DNA from: an uncultured Blautia sp.
Lineage (GTDB): Bacteria > Bacillota > Clostridia > Lachnospirales > Lachnospiraceae
NCBI GenBank assembly: GCA_938028845.1
Contig: CALIZJ010000201.1
Coordinates: 1-31,482 of the forward strand
DNA: 31,482 nucleotides
Direction of reading: 5' to 3'
In this document: positions 1 to 8,824 of the stretch, in pieces
How positions within the stretch are numbered: position 1 is the first letter of the stretch
Layout of the letters: each line of letters opens with the position of its first letter
The notes under the pieces: generated by a model
Told to the model about the DNA's origin: nothing
Database searches by the model: none
What the model saw: the letters and a program-made list of their open reading frames with translations, nothing else
Made by a program: the position numbers and the translations under genes

Positions 1-268
1 CAAGCGTCTTACCAATCTCGACAAATACTGCTGAAGCTCCAAAGGCTACCGCAATCATGATCCAGTAAGCCAGTTTCTTCAGGACGCCTTTCCACCCTGC
101 CTTGGAGTTTTCTTTATGTGTCAGTCTGGCCTTCATCCACCCGGTAAGCCAGTCTGCTACATTGAATACAAGGAACAAAGCGAACAGCATCCAATGTTCT
201 CCAAAAATATAACTTAATACTGCAACAACTGCGCCAACAATGGCATTATACGTATCAATCACCTTCAT
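1..268 (-). CDS. Phage holin, Hol_Tox/phage_holin_4 type (3' end outside window)
   Basis: Small membrane protein of the lysis module, expected to form the membrane lesion that releases the endolysin. I translated 89 residues, starting MKVIDTYNAIVGAVVAV and running off the left edge. A hydrophobic segment (about residues 8-22) is followed by a second (about 26-40) holding the family-typical NVADWLTGWMKAR stretch, a basic turn (THKENSKAGWKG), and a third hydrophobic helix (about 68-85). This is the layout of the toxin-secretion/phage-lysis holin family. The start ATG at 268 is preceded by AAGGAGA at suitable spacing. A terminator lies between it and the upstream structural gene, so lysis is probably expressed by readthrough or from a promoter in the gap. 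The endolysin should lie further left. Confidence 0.85.
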   Translation of the reverse strand, partial: MKVIDTYNAIVGAVVAVLSYIFGEHWMLFALFLVFNVADWLTGWMKARLTHKENSKAGWKGVLKKLAYWIMIAVAFGASAVFVEIGKTL

Positions 269-309
269 AATGTATGTTCTCCTTCTTATTTATTTATATA
301 TTTTATGAT

Positions 310-336
310 AAAAAAAATAAGACCTGTTATGGTCTT
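310..336 (-). terminator. Rho-independent terminator before holin
   Basis: Read on the minus strand, a 6-bp stem AAGACC/GGTCTT with a 6-nt loop (ATAACA) is followed by a run of T. It lies about 30 bp past the end of the 143-residue structural gene and about 40 bp before the holin start, so it probably ends or attenuates the tail transcript. Confidence 0.75.
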
Positions 337-366
337 GCCCGTGGCTGATGCATGTGTTTTCTCCTT

Positions 367-798
367 TTATGCAACATATGATATGTATACCTCAAGCGCT
401 CCTATAGTTTGTGATATATCTGAAAGCACTCTAACCTCTCCATTTTGCACATACAAAGATGGCGCCGCAGACATGCCGCTCCATGCGCCAACAAACAGCC
501 CTGTAATTTTCCTTGGATCACTAACCCCTAAATCTGTAAGTTTACACACGGTGCCATAATACACTCCATTACCACTCTTCGAGGTACAAGCTACATTCGA
601 AAACAACGTATTTTTCCGGGTAATTGTGTTTTGTGCAACCTTGGTACTCAACACATCAATTCCCAGTGCCGCTCTCAGCGCCGCCACCGTTATTTTTCTG
701 GCGTCAGTCCCCTGTCCAAGTACAATGTAGTCGGTATCATTTACACCATCATTGCCTTCCAGATCGGCCACATGCACCATTGGTAAGTTTATACTCAT
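367..798 (-). CDS. Phage structural protein downstream of tail fibre gene, unknown function
   Basis: 143 residues, not assigned to a family with certainty. The N-terminal part (MVHVADLEGNDGVNDTDYIV…GQGTDARKITVAALRAALG) looks like a short tail-appendage attachment domain. The rest (about 60-143) is rich in small and beta-forming residues with no obvious motif. The ATG overlaps the stop of the preceding 1147-residue tail gene by 4 bp and has GGAGG 6 bp upstream, so the two are translationally coupled. Position between the last tail protein and the holin is where short tail-tip, receptor-binding or accessory baseplate proteins sit in related phages. No signal peptide or membrane segment is visible. 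Confidence 0.7.
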   Translation of the reverse strand: MSINLPMVHVADLEGNDGVNDTDYIVLGQGTDARKITVAALRAALGIDVLSTKVAQNTITRKNTLFSNVACTSKSGNGVYYGTVCKLTDLGVSDPRKITGLFVGAWSGMSAAPSLYVQNGEVRVLSDISQTIGALEVYISYVA

Positions 799-3700
799 AA
801 TCTGCCTCCTATCTGATCTTCGAGATCTTGAATCCTTTTTTCCTGCGTCTGGATAAGTTTCAGGAGCATTGGGATCATGGTTCGATAATTCCAGTCCTCT
901 ACCTTGTCCCCATCGTATACCGCAAGCTCCGGAAGCACCGAAGCCACGTCCTCTGCATAGAATCCAGGCATTGCCTTATCCTCCATTGGATCTCCAGCGT
1001 TCAGGTATCCTTTCTTGTACTGGTACCAGACCACAGGCAGATCAAGGAGCTTCTGTGCTTCCTTATCTGTAGCCTTTCGGATATGATTTTTGTATCTCCT
1101 TGATGAGCTGGCAATATATCCCACAACACCGTTAGAATCAACGGCCAGAGCTTTTGAGGATGTAACTTTTCCGAGATTGAGCAGCTGGAGCTCTCCAGTG
1201 AAATCAGAGAATCCGGAATCAGGACGTTTAGTGTGTAACACAAGTCCGTTCTTGACGTCGATATTCTTACCATTGGCTGATAATATCGCACCAGAGTCCC
1301 CACCAAAAACAATCTTTCCGCTCTTGTACAACCGGATCGTACCATCCTCTGATTCTAGGTAGTCTGTGCGGATTTTCCAGCCTCCAATAGTTCCGTCTCC
1401 AGCAGTAACGCTCCCGGCAAAGGACCCCTTGGCAAAGTTTACGCCCGTGTTATTGATATATCCGATCTGATTCCCGGACGCATCCAGGATCCGAAGCAGG
1501 CCATTTCCGTTATTGGGACCTCCGAGGGTTAAAGTACCGCCACTCGCATATGAGAAGGAAAAATATAATTCTCCATTGATCAACTTAACTCCCTTGATGG
1601 TATCATTCTTGGAGAGCTTATTAAATATGTCCTCCTGGGTCTGCCCGTCCACTTTCGCCTGCGCGATATCGCCAACTGACTTCCCTGCGAGCGAAAAGCT
1701 GCGTACTTTCAGGTCCACCTCGCCGTCCTCACTGATATACATGGTAACGGTACCATCCGAGCCTATTACTTTGAGTTTCTTGGCGTCCACCTGGTCTCCT
1801 GTTACGTGCAGGGATCTTAAATAAGTGGCGTTGATGTAGAGCTGGTCACCCTCCTTGTAGACTCCCTTGATCCTGCCGTCATCTGTGAGCAGGTTAAAGA
1901 TATCCTCATGTGTAAGAGTGGAGATGTCCACCATTACTGGGATCGTCTGCCGATCAATCAGGCTGGTGGTACCACCAGATGCATATAAAGAGGCTCTTAC
2001 TGCTGTGATGTTCCTGGCTGTAATCAGCACATCCCCATCTGCCGTAGCAATAACTTTTCCGCTGTCTGTACCAATAGCTGTATACAGGCTATGATTCACT
2101 TCCTGCTCATCCTCTGCTGATGTGTACACGGTATTCCAAGTGGTACCATCTGCAGTCTCCTCTATCACAAATCTACCAGAATAAGGTAGCCTTTTCTGTG
2201 ATCCACTTCTATATCCATAAAACTCCAGGCAGTACGGATACAAATAACCGCCCGATACCCTCTTTACTACCAGGTCGGAGCATTCCATGGAATATAACTC
2301 TCCTGGATCGCCTGTCTCACCCTTATCTCCGGCATATACCTTAGACACCGTAAATTTCTTGCTTACCGATACTGTTGATAAGTACGTGGCCCGGATGATT
2401 ACCCAGCCGGTATCTGCAGACAGTCCGGTTACGGTATAAGTGCGCTTATTGACATCCCAGCTTCCGGTTACGGCTGCAGACTGGGATACGGTGTAGGTAC
2501 AATCTGCTGATATATCATTGGATCCGTACAGCACTGCGGCTGTAGTAGATATTCCGGCCGGAAACTCAGTATAGTTTCCATCGTGGTCCACGGGGATTCC
2601 CTGATATTCATTGGATAGCTGTAAAGTTATATTCTTCGCAGAATCCAATACCTCCGTCATGGTTTTTCCACCTATTTTGATGGTGTCTGGATTCATGGAT
2701 ACTGATTTCTTATCAATATCAGCTTCAAAGATGGTATTGCCATCATCATCTATAATGGCGAGACGTCCAGAATTCACGTAGGTTGCATTGATTCCAATAG
2801 CATATAACATTTTCGTGATCGTGGTACCGTCTACCAGTGCCCCCACATTCCAGGTCTCTCCACCATCTGTTGACATGCCCCACCCTTGTGTATTTATTTT
2901 GATCACAATCTTGGATTCTGCCAATGTTGGCTTGTCACACAGATATAGGATGTAACTTCCATCTTCCTGTTTTTCTTGGATTGGGTGGAGTCCCTGAACT
3001 GAGTCCATTTGCTTACCCAGATCCTCGAAAGCTTTTTCAACTTCTGTTTTTTGGTATGCCAGTTGAGCCCGGAGCTTCTGGTATATCTTGGTTGCCTCGC
3101 TGTATCTCTGGGATGACTTTCTAACGGGCGCTTCTGCACCGCATACAAGGCTCTGCGCTGCATAGGCATTATATGTCGTCTCGGTGAATATCGTCTTGTA
3201 ATATCGCCCCTTTGCGTCCTTGATGAGTCCAATATCGCCAGCTTCTACAGCCGGATTGCCCTGGCAGCTTACTGATACCGGGCGAAATCGCAGACCATTA
3301 AGCCGCTCCCCCAGAAAAGAGGCTACTGCCTCCCCAGTTCCCTGAATCAGCTTATTTCCAGTAATTTCGAGTACATAATCATCGGTACCGGAAAGATAAG
3401 AAGTCTCATCATTTCCTGACTCTCCGTCTTCTGTAACCTTGATTCCTGTGATCACTACATCATCTGTGGTGATGGAGCTGCCGTTCAGAAGATCTTCCAC
3501 CTGTACAATGCCGGACGTATCAACGTCTATCAGATTGTCATTTCCGGAAATGATTGTTTTGCCATCTTTTTGCCAGGTCGATTCCAGCAGATCCATATCG
3601 TACCATCTCAGTGATAACTTTCCATCTGCTATGATACAGGCATATCTGCAGGCAATCTGGCACACATACTGCAGTACCTGCCGAAAGGTCAGCGCCCCGT

Positions 3701-4238
3701 CATCCGGGCGCTTATCCACTACGAAACCTGAATTGCTGAATACTGCTGAATCAGGAGCCAATAATACTCCACAACAGCTGCAGGCATCCTGTACAATCTG
3801 CAGCAGAGTAGCCGGATATGCCAGCTTACTCAGGCTGTAGGGACGGTCAAACCGGATCATGTTATCGTAAGCTTTCAGCGTGATGGATGCCCCAGTATCT
3901 TCTCCTGGCTCTGATATGTAGGTACCCCTGTCTATCCATTCTGTGGTCTCGTCTGCAAGCTCAAGTCCCGCCTTGGCAGAAATCTCTGCCTCGCTGAAAT
4001 CATAATCATCATACTGCCCATCTGTGTTATCCAAACGGATATTAAGCTGTTTCGCAATCGCACTGCCCAAGCCAAAACTATTTGTATTGGAGGTGCTGTC
4101 AAGTATCTGGAAAGAATACAGTTCCATCAGATCCTGTGCCGTGGCCGTCTGACCATCCCCGAAAGTAATTTCAACTTTATGGTGGAAGATTCTCGAGTTC
4201 TGAAGCGCTTCCTTGTATGCATTTGATGTGTTTACCAT
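795..4238 (-). CDS. Large tail/baseplate protein with C-terminal S74-type intramolecular chaperone
   Basis: About 1147 residues from the ATG at 4238, chosen over an upstream alternative at 4286 because it has AGAGGTAGGTG just before it and sits 8 bp after the preceding stop. Residues 1 to about 370 resemble the hub/Tal N-terminal region of siphovirus tail proteins. Next come a coiled-coil-like stretch, Ig-like beta segments, a short collagen-like GDKGETGDPG, and two copies of a module with EDIFN-L-…-IKGV-…-LY. The last 100 or so residues match the Peptidase_S74 endosialidase-type chaperone: SSRRYK keeps the Ser-x4-Lys dyad used for autocleavage, followed by PGFYAEDV and a coiled-coil end. Family knowledge says this domain trimerises the fibre and then cuts itself off. 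The protein probably forms the tail tip and host contact. Confidence 0.85.
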   Translation of the reverse strand: MVNTSNAYKEALQNSRIFHHKVEITFGDGQTATAQDLMELYSFQILDSTSNTNSFGLGSAIAKQLNIRLDNTDGQYDDYDFSEAEISAKAGLELADETTEWIDRGTYISEPGEDTGASITLKAYDNMIRFDRPYSLSKLAYPATLLQIVQDACSCCGVLLAPDSAVFSNSGFVVDKRPDDGALTFRQVLQYVCQIACRYACIIADGKLSLRWYDMDLLESTWQKDGKTIISGNDNLIDVDTSGIVQVEDLLNGSSITTDDVVITGIKVTEDGESGNDETSYLSGTDDYVLEITGNKLIQGTGEAVASFLGERLNGLRFRPVSVSCQGNPAVEAGDIGLIKDAKGRYYKTIFTETTYNAYAAQSLVCGAEAPVRKSSQRYSEATKIYQKLRAQLAYQKTEVEKAFEDLGKQMDSVQGLHPIQEKQEDGSYILYLCDKPTLAESKIVIKINTQGWGMSTDGGETWNVGALVDGTTITKMLYAIGINATYVNSGRLAIIDDDGNTIFEADIDKKSVSMNPDTIKIGGKTMTEVLDSAKNITLQLSNEYQGIPVDHDGNYTEFPAGISTTAAVLYGSNDISADCTYTVSQSAAVTGSWDVNKRTYTVTGLSADTGWVIIRATYLSTVSVSKKFTVSKVYAGDKGETGDPGELYSMECSDLVVKRVSGGYLYPYCLEFYGYRSGSQKRLPYSGRFVIEETADGTTWNTVYTSAEDEQEVNHSLYTAIGTDSGKVIATADGDVLITARNITAVRASLYASGGTTSLIDRQTIPVMVDISTLTHEDIFNLLTDDGRIKGVYKEGDQLYINATYLRSLHVTGDQVDAKKLKVIGSDGTVTMYISEDGEVDLKVRSFSLAGKSVGDIAQAKVDGQTQEDIFNKLSKNDTIKGVKLINGELYFSFSYASGGTLTLGGPNNGNGLLRILDASGNQIGYINNTGVNFAKGSFAGSVTAGDGTIGGWKIRTDYLESEDGTIRLYKSGKIVFGGDSGAILSANGKNIDVKNGLVLHTKRPDSGFSDFTGELQLLNLGKVTSSKALAVDSNGVVGYIASSSRRYKNHIRKATDKEAQKLLDLPVVWYQYKKGYLNAGDPMEDKAMPGFYAEDVASVLPELAVYDGDKVEDWNYRTMIPMLLKLIQTQEKRIQDLEDQIGGRL

Positions 4239-4246
4239 TTTTACAC

Positions 4247-4627
4247 CTACCTCTGAATAACATCCACAGATACAGACTTGTACCAATATTCTCCATCCCC
4301 GATATAGCCCAGATGTTCCTTGCTGAGTGTTCCACGATATGAATTGATTGTAATGTCAATTCCATCATCATGGAACGAAAATGGAAAGAATCCAGGGATA
4401 AGAGTGTCCTTGATCAGTTTCACTTCTTTCTCCGTCAGGTACTCCCATTTGATCGATAGGTTCTTTTTCTGAGCAATCACAGTTCCGATCATATATGCGG
4501 CCAGAGTTCGTCCGGTATCTGAAGTCCACACAAGTTCGTCAGATACCGTCAGGGCTGTGGGAGCCGGGAGGATTGTACTCCCGGACCACAATATCTTTTT
4601 TGTTTTTTTTTCGTCTGAAAACGCCAT
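4247..4627 (-). CDS. Small tail protein between tape measure and tail tip (DUF6711-like)
   Basis: 126 residues, no signal peptide or membrane helix. Its ATG overlaps the tape-measure stop (TAATG), giving tight coupling, and it ends 8 bp before the large tail gene. Features include ILWSGSTILPAPTAL near the N-terminus, a central KKNLSIKWEYLTEKEVKLIKD and an aromatic C-terminal half (FFPFSFHDDGIDI, GDGEYWYKSVSVDVIQR). Size and position fit the short proteins that stand where a distal tail protein would be in these phages. I recall similar sequences as DUF6711, but that name is from memory. Expected role is capping the tail tube and joining it to the tip. Confidence 0.7.
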   Translation of the reverse strand: MAFSDEKKTKKILWSGSTILPAPTALTVSDELVWTSDTGRTLAAYMIGTVIAQKKNLSIKWEYLTEKEVKLIKDTLIPGFFPFSFHDDGIDITINSYRGTLSKEHLGYIGDGEYWYKSVSVDVIQR

Positions 4628-7600
4628 TACATCACCTCTACCGTATTGTGTCGTACATCATCTGCCGCCATAGCGTTTCTCACCGCCGTTGTTACCTGCT
4701 TGGAATCCATGTAGAATCCCATCTGCGCAAGCGCCGCTACAATCCGCATAACAACCCGATTAAGCAGCGCCTCCAGGTCAGCTTTAGAAATACCTCCGCC
4801 GGCCATAGAAGCCGCCTGTAGTGCCATCTCCTGTAGCTTGTCCTCTGGTGCTACAAACTCTCCCTGATGCCGGTTATCACCGATCATGGCAAGCTGTGGG
4901 GTGTTAGCACGGACATAGGCGCCGTTGGCCAGCATGGGGACTGATCCGATAGTAGGGATGCTAAAACCATTGAACCCCCACCACTTACCTCCAACACCCG
5001 GTACCCAGTCAGGAACCGTAATACGGAAGTGCAAGCCATTAATCTTTCCAATCAGGCTATTGACAATACTTATGATACCATTGAAGGCGCCAATAACAGC
5101 ATTAAGCGGAACTTTAGCGATATCTACGATACCGCTGAATACACCCGAAAATACATCTGTAATCCCTTCCCAAGCCTTTTTCCAATCAGCTGAAAAGACA
5201 CCATCGATGAAAGTAACAATTCCATCAAACACCTTCTTGATATCATCCCATATCTTGGAAACCTGATCGAAAAATCCATTGAGAATGGTTCCAAGAAGTC
5301 CAAGACTCTTAGACCAGTCCTCTGAGAAAATCCCAGACAGGAAAGCATCAAATGGCTCTAGGATATTCTTTCTTAGATACTCGAAGATACCGTCAAACAC
5401 TTTTTTGAAGCCACTCAGGATTTCTTTGAGTCCCTTAAAGCATTTGTCGAAATCGCCCGTGAAAGCACCAGTGCAGAAATCAATAAGTCCGCCCAGAACA
5501 TCTGTTATGCCACTGGTTACATCTCCTACAAGCTCCAACAGATCCAGAAATGCGTCTCCCAGGGCTGTTAAAATCGGCTGTATAACTGGAAGAATGTTAT
5601 TGATAATCCATTCAATAAGCGGTACCAAAAGTGTCTCCCAAAGTGCCTGCAAATTCTCGAATACCTTTCCCAGTAACTCAATGATTCCATCAAGCGCCGG
5701 CTGTACATGTTCCTGCCATACCGCCTGAAACTTAGTTCCAAGGGAGTCGAGAACCGGAGCTATATAGGTACTCCAGTAATTGAGCATTGTTTCTGCAATG
5801 TCGGAAATGCCCTGTACAACAGAATCTACAAACGGGGCGATATATGTACCGTACACCTCTGAAATCTTGGAGATCACGTCCATGAAAGACTGGTATAGAG
5901 TATCGAGGATAATTTGGACAAACCCCAGCAGGTTTTCCAGTACTGCCTTGATTCCCTCTACATTATTTTGTATCGGAATAATGATCATTGAGCCAACATC
6001 ACTTATGAACTGTAAACCTGCATTCAGCACTCCCAGAAAACCATCTGAAAAAATGCCAATCAGATCAGCTGTGATTCCTTGTGCTTCCGGCCCTGCGAAA
6101 ATTGAGAAAATATCTGCAAAAGCCACGGTGAAATTTCCCACCAGCTCTATGATATTGCCCGTTATATCAAATATGGAGATCAGTTTTCCCTTGATATATT
6201 CCTTGCTTCCGGACAGATACTTATCAAGTCCTCCAATCAGATTGGCGGCCAGCGTCACACCTACACTTGTTATGGATCCGGCAATCTTTCCGCATGACTG
6301 TACTACGGAATTGATGCAATCATTTGCAGATTTTACAACGCCGGAATCAGAAAAAATCTCATCGAATGATTTCTTAATGTTCTTAATTCCGGCAGTGATA
6401 TTCTTAATCTGTTTTTCAGAGTCCCCAAATCCAATCTTGAAACCTTTTTTGAATAATGCTGCCAGTTCTTTCGCCCGTTTGATTAGGGCGGCCATGCGCT
6501 TATCTGTCTTATCGAGAACTGTCTCTCCCTGTGCCAGCCCTCCAAAATTGACCGCACTACCAAGCAAACCACCTGCTCCCGATCCGCTGCCGGTAGAACC
6601 GCTACCAGAGCTTCCCGTGCCAGTATCATCGGAATCAACTTTATTGATCTTGTCGAAGCCCATTAGGGACTTCATTTTTTTTACTGCATTTTCTGCTGCC
6701 TTTCCGGCCTTATTTGTATTACTGGTGAGATTACCGGCTGCATCAGAAGCGCCACTTAGGCTATCCCCTGCATCCGTGGCCGCTGATGCAACTGCAGTCA
6801 CGCCACTGCTCCCGGCAGAAGATTTCTGTCCAGTGATCAACTCTGTAAAGCTCTTGAACGCATTTGCCAGAGTTGCAAGCTTTCCGATCACGGTGTTGAT
6901 TACCTTGATAATTGGCGTGAACAGGTTGATTAGTCCCTGGCCAATTGTAGCTTTTAGGGAATCGAACTGCAGTGAGAGAATTCTTACCTGGTTCGCCCAG
7001 GAATCGGACGTCCTCGCAAAATCCCCCTGTGCTGCAGATAGCTGATCCTGAACGAATTGATACCGGAGAGCTACTTTCTCCGCCTCTGACATTGCGGAAG
7101 TTGTTTTCCCAAAGCCATTAGCCATGGCGTAGGAATCCAGAGCAGTCTGGGTCATGACTACACCCAGATCTTTCAGGGATTCCGTTTCGCCGGTGAATAC
7201 GGATTTCAGCTTCGTGTAAGCCTCATCCTGGCTCAGATTGTAGAAAGATGCCACATCACCGGTAAGTTTGGTAAGTGTGGAACCCATATCGTAAGCCTGG
7301 GATTCTGTGAATCCAAAAGCTTTGGCCATAGCTCCAAAGGTACCCGTATATCGCTTGGCCATAGTTTCGGAAAGGCCAAAGCTCTGCGCTGCACCCTTGG
7401 CGAACTCATCAACCTGTGCAGACATTGCAGGGAATGTTACATCCACAACGTTCTGCACCTCGGCCAGATCCGAGCCAAGTTCCAGGCATTGCTTCCCGAA
7501 GTCTATAAGCTTTTTCACACCGAAAGCAGCTGCCATGGCCGCTCCAGCCTTCTTTGCAATCCCAAGGATGCCATTCATCTGAGACTTGAATCCATTTTCA

Positions 7601-7653
7601 TTAACTACCAGATCAAGCCCAATCTGTCCAATACTTGTCGCTATATATACCAC
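4627..7653 (-). CDS. Tail tape measure protein
   Basis: 1008 residues, the second longest structural protein here. It sets tail length and is ejected ahead of the DNA. The N-terminal third is Ala/Gly-rich, with phage_tail_TMP-like text such as AEVQNVVDVTFPAMSAQVDEFA and SLKDLGVVMTQTALD. A Ser/Gly linker (about 345-370) follows. The middle (about 560-760) holds imperfect repeats of about 30-40 residues marked by TYIAPFVDSV, TYIAPVLDSL, EHVQPALDGI and LLVPLIEWI, then hydrophobic stretches and a terminal MG-rich segment. The start is GTG at 7653, 6 bp after the GT chaperone stop; no better in-frame start is near. It follows the G/GT chaperone pair as in most siphophages, and that chaperone is expected to coat it before tube assembly. 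Confidence 0.95.
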   Translation of the reverse strand: MVYIATSIGQIGLDLVVNENGFKSQMNGILGIAKKAGAAMAAAFGVKKLIDFGKQCLELGSDLAEVQNVVDVTFPAMSAQVDEFAKGAAQSFGLSETMAKRYTGTFGAMAKAFGFTESQAYDMGSTLTKLTGDVASFYNLSQDEAYTKLKSVFTGETESLKDLGVVMTQTALDSYAMANGFGKTTSAMSEAEKVALRYQFVQDQLSAAQGDFARTSDSWANQVRILSLQFDSLKATIGQGLINLFTPIIKVINTVIGKLATLANAFKSFTELITGQKSSAGSSGVTAVASAATDAGDSLSGASDAAGNLTSNTNKAGKAAENAVKKMKSLMGFDKINKVDSDDTGTGSSGSGSTGSGSGAGGLLGSAVNFGGLAQGETVLDKTDKRMAALIKRAKELAALFKKGFKIGFGDSEKQIKNITAGIKNIKKSFDEIFSDSGVVKSANDCINSVVQSCGKIAGSITSVGVTLAANLIGGLDKYLSGSKEYIKGKLISIFDITGNIIELVGNFTVAFADIFSIFAGPEAQGITADLIGIFSDGFLGVLNAGLQFISDVGSMIIIPIQNNVEGIKAVLENLLGFVQIILDTLYQSFMDVISKISEVYGTYIAPFVDSVVQGISDIAETMLNYWSTYIAPVLDSLGTKFQAVWQEHVQPALDGIIELLGKVFENLQALWETLLVPLIEWIINNILPVIQPILTALGDAFLDLLELVGDVTSGITDVLGGLIDFCTGAFTGDFDKCFKGLKEILSGFKKVFDGIFEYLRKNILEPFDAFLSGIFSEDWSKSLGLLGTILNGFFDQVSKIWDDIKKVFDGIVTFIDGVFSADWKKAWEGITDVFSGVFSGIVDIAKVPLNAVIGAFNGIISIVNSLIGKINGLHFRITVPDWVPGVGGKWWGFNGFSIPTIGSVPMLANGAYVRANTPQLAMIGDNRHQGEFVAPEDKLQEMALQAASMAGGGISKADLEALLNRVVMRIVAALAQMGFYMDSKQVTTAVRNAMAADDVRHNTVEVM

Positions 7654-7659
7654 CTACCT

Positions 7660-8013
7660 CTACGTACACGGCTTGCCTTCTCCTGCCATTGCAAGAAATG
7701 CCTTTTTCATCTCTTCCAGGAAGGCATCTCGATCTTCCAAGGAAACAGCTTTCGCCCGTTTTCGTCTCCACTCATTGCGGATCCGGCACTGTTCTGGCGT
7801 GAAATGTTTCAGGATTTCGTCATTATCTTCTGCCCGGATTGAAACGATTCTGCCAAGGGCTGTATCCGGTCCCAGTCCGGAAAGAAGATCCGCAAATTCG
7901 TCCCATTTCATACCAGCTGGGAGTTCCCGGGAAAGACGCAACCCGTACTGTGACTGAAAAGATGATACGATCAGGTCGAAATCATCTATCAGATCATAGT
8001 ACGGGTCACTGCT
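7660..8013 (-). CDS. Tail assembly chaperone GT extension, made by frameshift from the G gene (Gp15-like)
   Basis: This frame has no usable start: between an upstream TGA and position 7941 there is no ATG, GTG or TTG, yet the strongly family-like DPYYDLIDDFDLIVSSFQSQ lies in that stretch. It must be entered by frameshift from the G frame near 8006-8017. The fusion would be about 218 residues (101 from G, about 117 from this part). The T part has WDEFADLLSGL and a basic Arg/Lys C-terminal helix, as in Bacteriophage Gp15-type proteins. In family terms GT binds the tape measure and recruits tail-tube subunits. A TTG at 7941 would give a 93-residue product lacking the conserved block, so I reject it as the main start. 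Confidence 0.85.
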   Translation of the reverse strand, partial: SSDPYYDLIDDFDLIVSSFQSQYGLRLSRELPAGMKWDEFADLLSGLGPDTALGRIVSIRAEDNDEILKHFTPEQCRIRNEWRRKRAKAVSLEDRDAFLEEMKKAFLAMAGEGKPCT

Positions 8014-8017
8014 CTCC
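8006..8017 (-). promoter_or_regulatory. Candidate G-to-GT frameshift site
   Basis: In the G frame the codons are GGA GAG CAG TGA. The T frame lies +1 (equivalently -2) relative to G. A tRNA reading GAG (8014-8012) can re-pair perfectly with GAG two bases upstream (8016-8014) because of the GGAGAG run. That -2 slip reads E-S-S-D-P-Y-Y into the conserved T sequence. The stop codon lies one codon downstream. The exact slip point is inferred; the need for a shift is seen directly. Confidence 0.55.
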
Positions 8018-8314
8018 CGGCTCTGCTTCTCCCATAACCAGCTTCATTGCTTCCTGAACGATAACCATCATGGATCGCGCAGACAATTTTCTGCCATTTC
8101 TCTTCAAGCTACAGATTGCTTTTACATCCTCCTCATTGAAAATCAGGTTCATAGCCTCTCCTACAGCTTCAAGCTCGCTTTTTTCCGCAAATGTCCCCAT
8201 AAGTTTAAGCATAGTCTCTGCATCCGCATGTACTTCTGCTTCCAGAGTTCCGATTTCCATAATCGGATTACTCTCAAATTCCAATTTATCTGTAATATTG
8301 ATTACTTTTGCCAT
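8006..8314 (-). CDS. Tail assembly chaperone G protein
   Basis: 102 residues, starting MAKVINITDKLEFESNPIMEIG and ending MGEAEPGEQ. Small, acidic and helical (DAETMLKLMGTFAEKSELEAVGEAMNLIFNEEDVKAICSLKRNGRKL), as in the first of the two overlapping chaperone genes between tail-tube and tape-measure genes. A Shine-Dalgarno (TTTTGGAGGAAAAATAG) precedes the ATG. It follows the major tail protein and a terminator hairpin, which would lower its expression relative to the tube protein. A fraction of ribosomes must shift frame at its end to make the GT form. Confidence 0.88.
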   Translation of the reverse strand: MAKVINITDKLEFESNPIMEIGTLEAEVHADAETMLKLMGTFAEKSELEAVGEAMNLIFNEEDVKAICSLKRNGRKLSARSMMVIVQEAMKLVMGEAEPGEQ

Positions 8315-8327
8315 CTATTTTTCCTCC

Positions 8328-8357
8328 AAAAATAACCGGCAGAATTACGCTGCCGGT
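8328..8357 (-). terminator. Terminator/attenuator right after major tail protein
   Basis: Perfect 8-bp stem ACCGGCAG/CTGCCGGT with a 7-nt loop, followed on the minus strand by TATTTTT. The major tail protein stop codon lies in the loop. It fits partial termination that lets the abundant tube protein be made in excess of the chaperone and tape measure. Confidence 0.85.
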
Positions 8358-8824
8358 GTAACCTCAGGTTTTCCGTTACTCATAACATCAAACTCCAGCG
8401 GAGCCACGCTGGTAGAATCACCGGATCCAATGTTCTTCACATTGATTACCGCGCTCGGGAATTTCACCACAGTGCCATCCGGGAATGTCCACTGGAAGTC
8501 CCTCTCGGCATTTCTTCCATTTTCCCAGGCAAGTCCTGATACGCAATCATTACCCGCATCTCCAACATTACGTTTCGCAGTGACGGAAATGGTAACTCCT
8601 TTTGAAGTAAGGAGTCTCCTTACCCAACCAGCTGTATCAAACGGATGCCATTCCTCCACTCCGTTATCAAATGAAACGGAGAAGGTTTCGCAATCTGCAA
8701 TTGTTTTCATGGATGCAGTTTCGCTTGTAGCTACGTTGATCTGGAACTGGTTTTCGTAGCACGGATATACGCCAGTTTTGGGTCCTGCAAACTTCTGGAT
8801 ATTCATTGCAATTCTATTTTTCAT
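8345..8824 (-). CDS. Major tail (tube) protein
   Basis: 159 residues from the ATG at 8824 (AAAGGA 8 bp upstream); a longer reading from 8845 lacks a good ribosome site. It polymerises into the tail tube. It starts MKNRIAMNIQKFAG, with the same MNIQKFA segment found in the scaffold protein. Beta-rich body with FQINVATSETASMKTIADCETFSVSFDNGVEEW-type strands, as in tail-tube folds, and an SAVINVKNIGSG stretch near the C-terminus. It lies directly before the G/GT chaperones and after the tail-completion genes, the usual slot. A strong hairpin terminator overlaps its stop. Confidence 0.88.
   Translation of the reverse strand: MKNRIAMNIQKFAGPKTGVYPCYENQFQINVATSETASMKTIADCETFSVSFDNGVEEWHPFDTAGWVRRLLTSKGVTISVTAKRNVGDAGNDCVSGLAWENGRNAERDFQWTFPDGTVVKFPSAVINVKNIGSGDSTSVAPLEFDVMSNGKPEVTPAA

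Noticed and set aside
5780..7045. Long + strand open frame (421 codons)
   Set aside because: It lies opposite the tape-measure gene, has no ribosome site and a composition typical of antisense shadow frames (Ser/Pro/Leu-rich).
7660..7941. Independent 93-residue gene from TTG 7941
   Set aside because: It would lose the conserved DPYYDLIDDFDL block, which is in the same frame just upstream without a start codon; frameshift from G explains it better.
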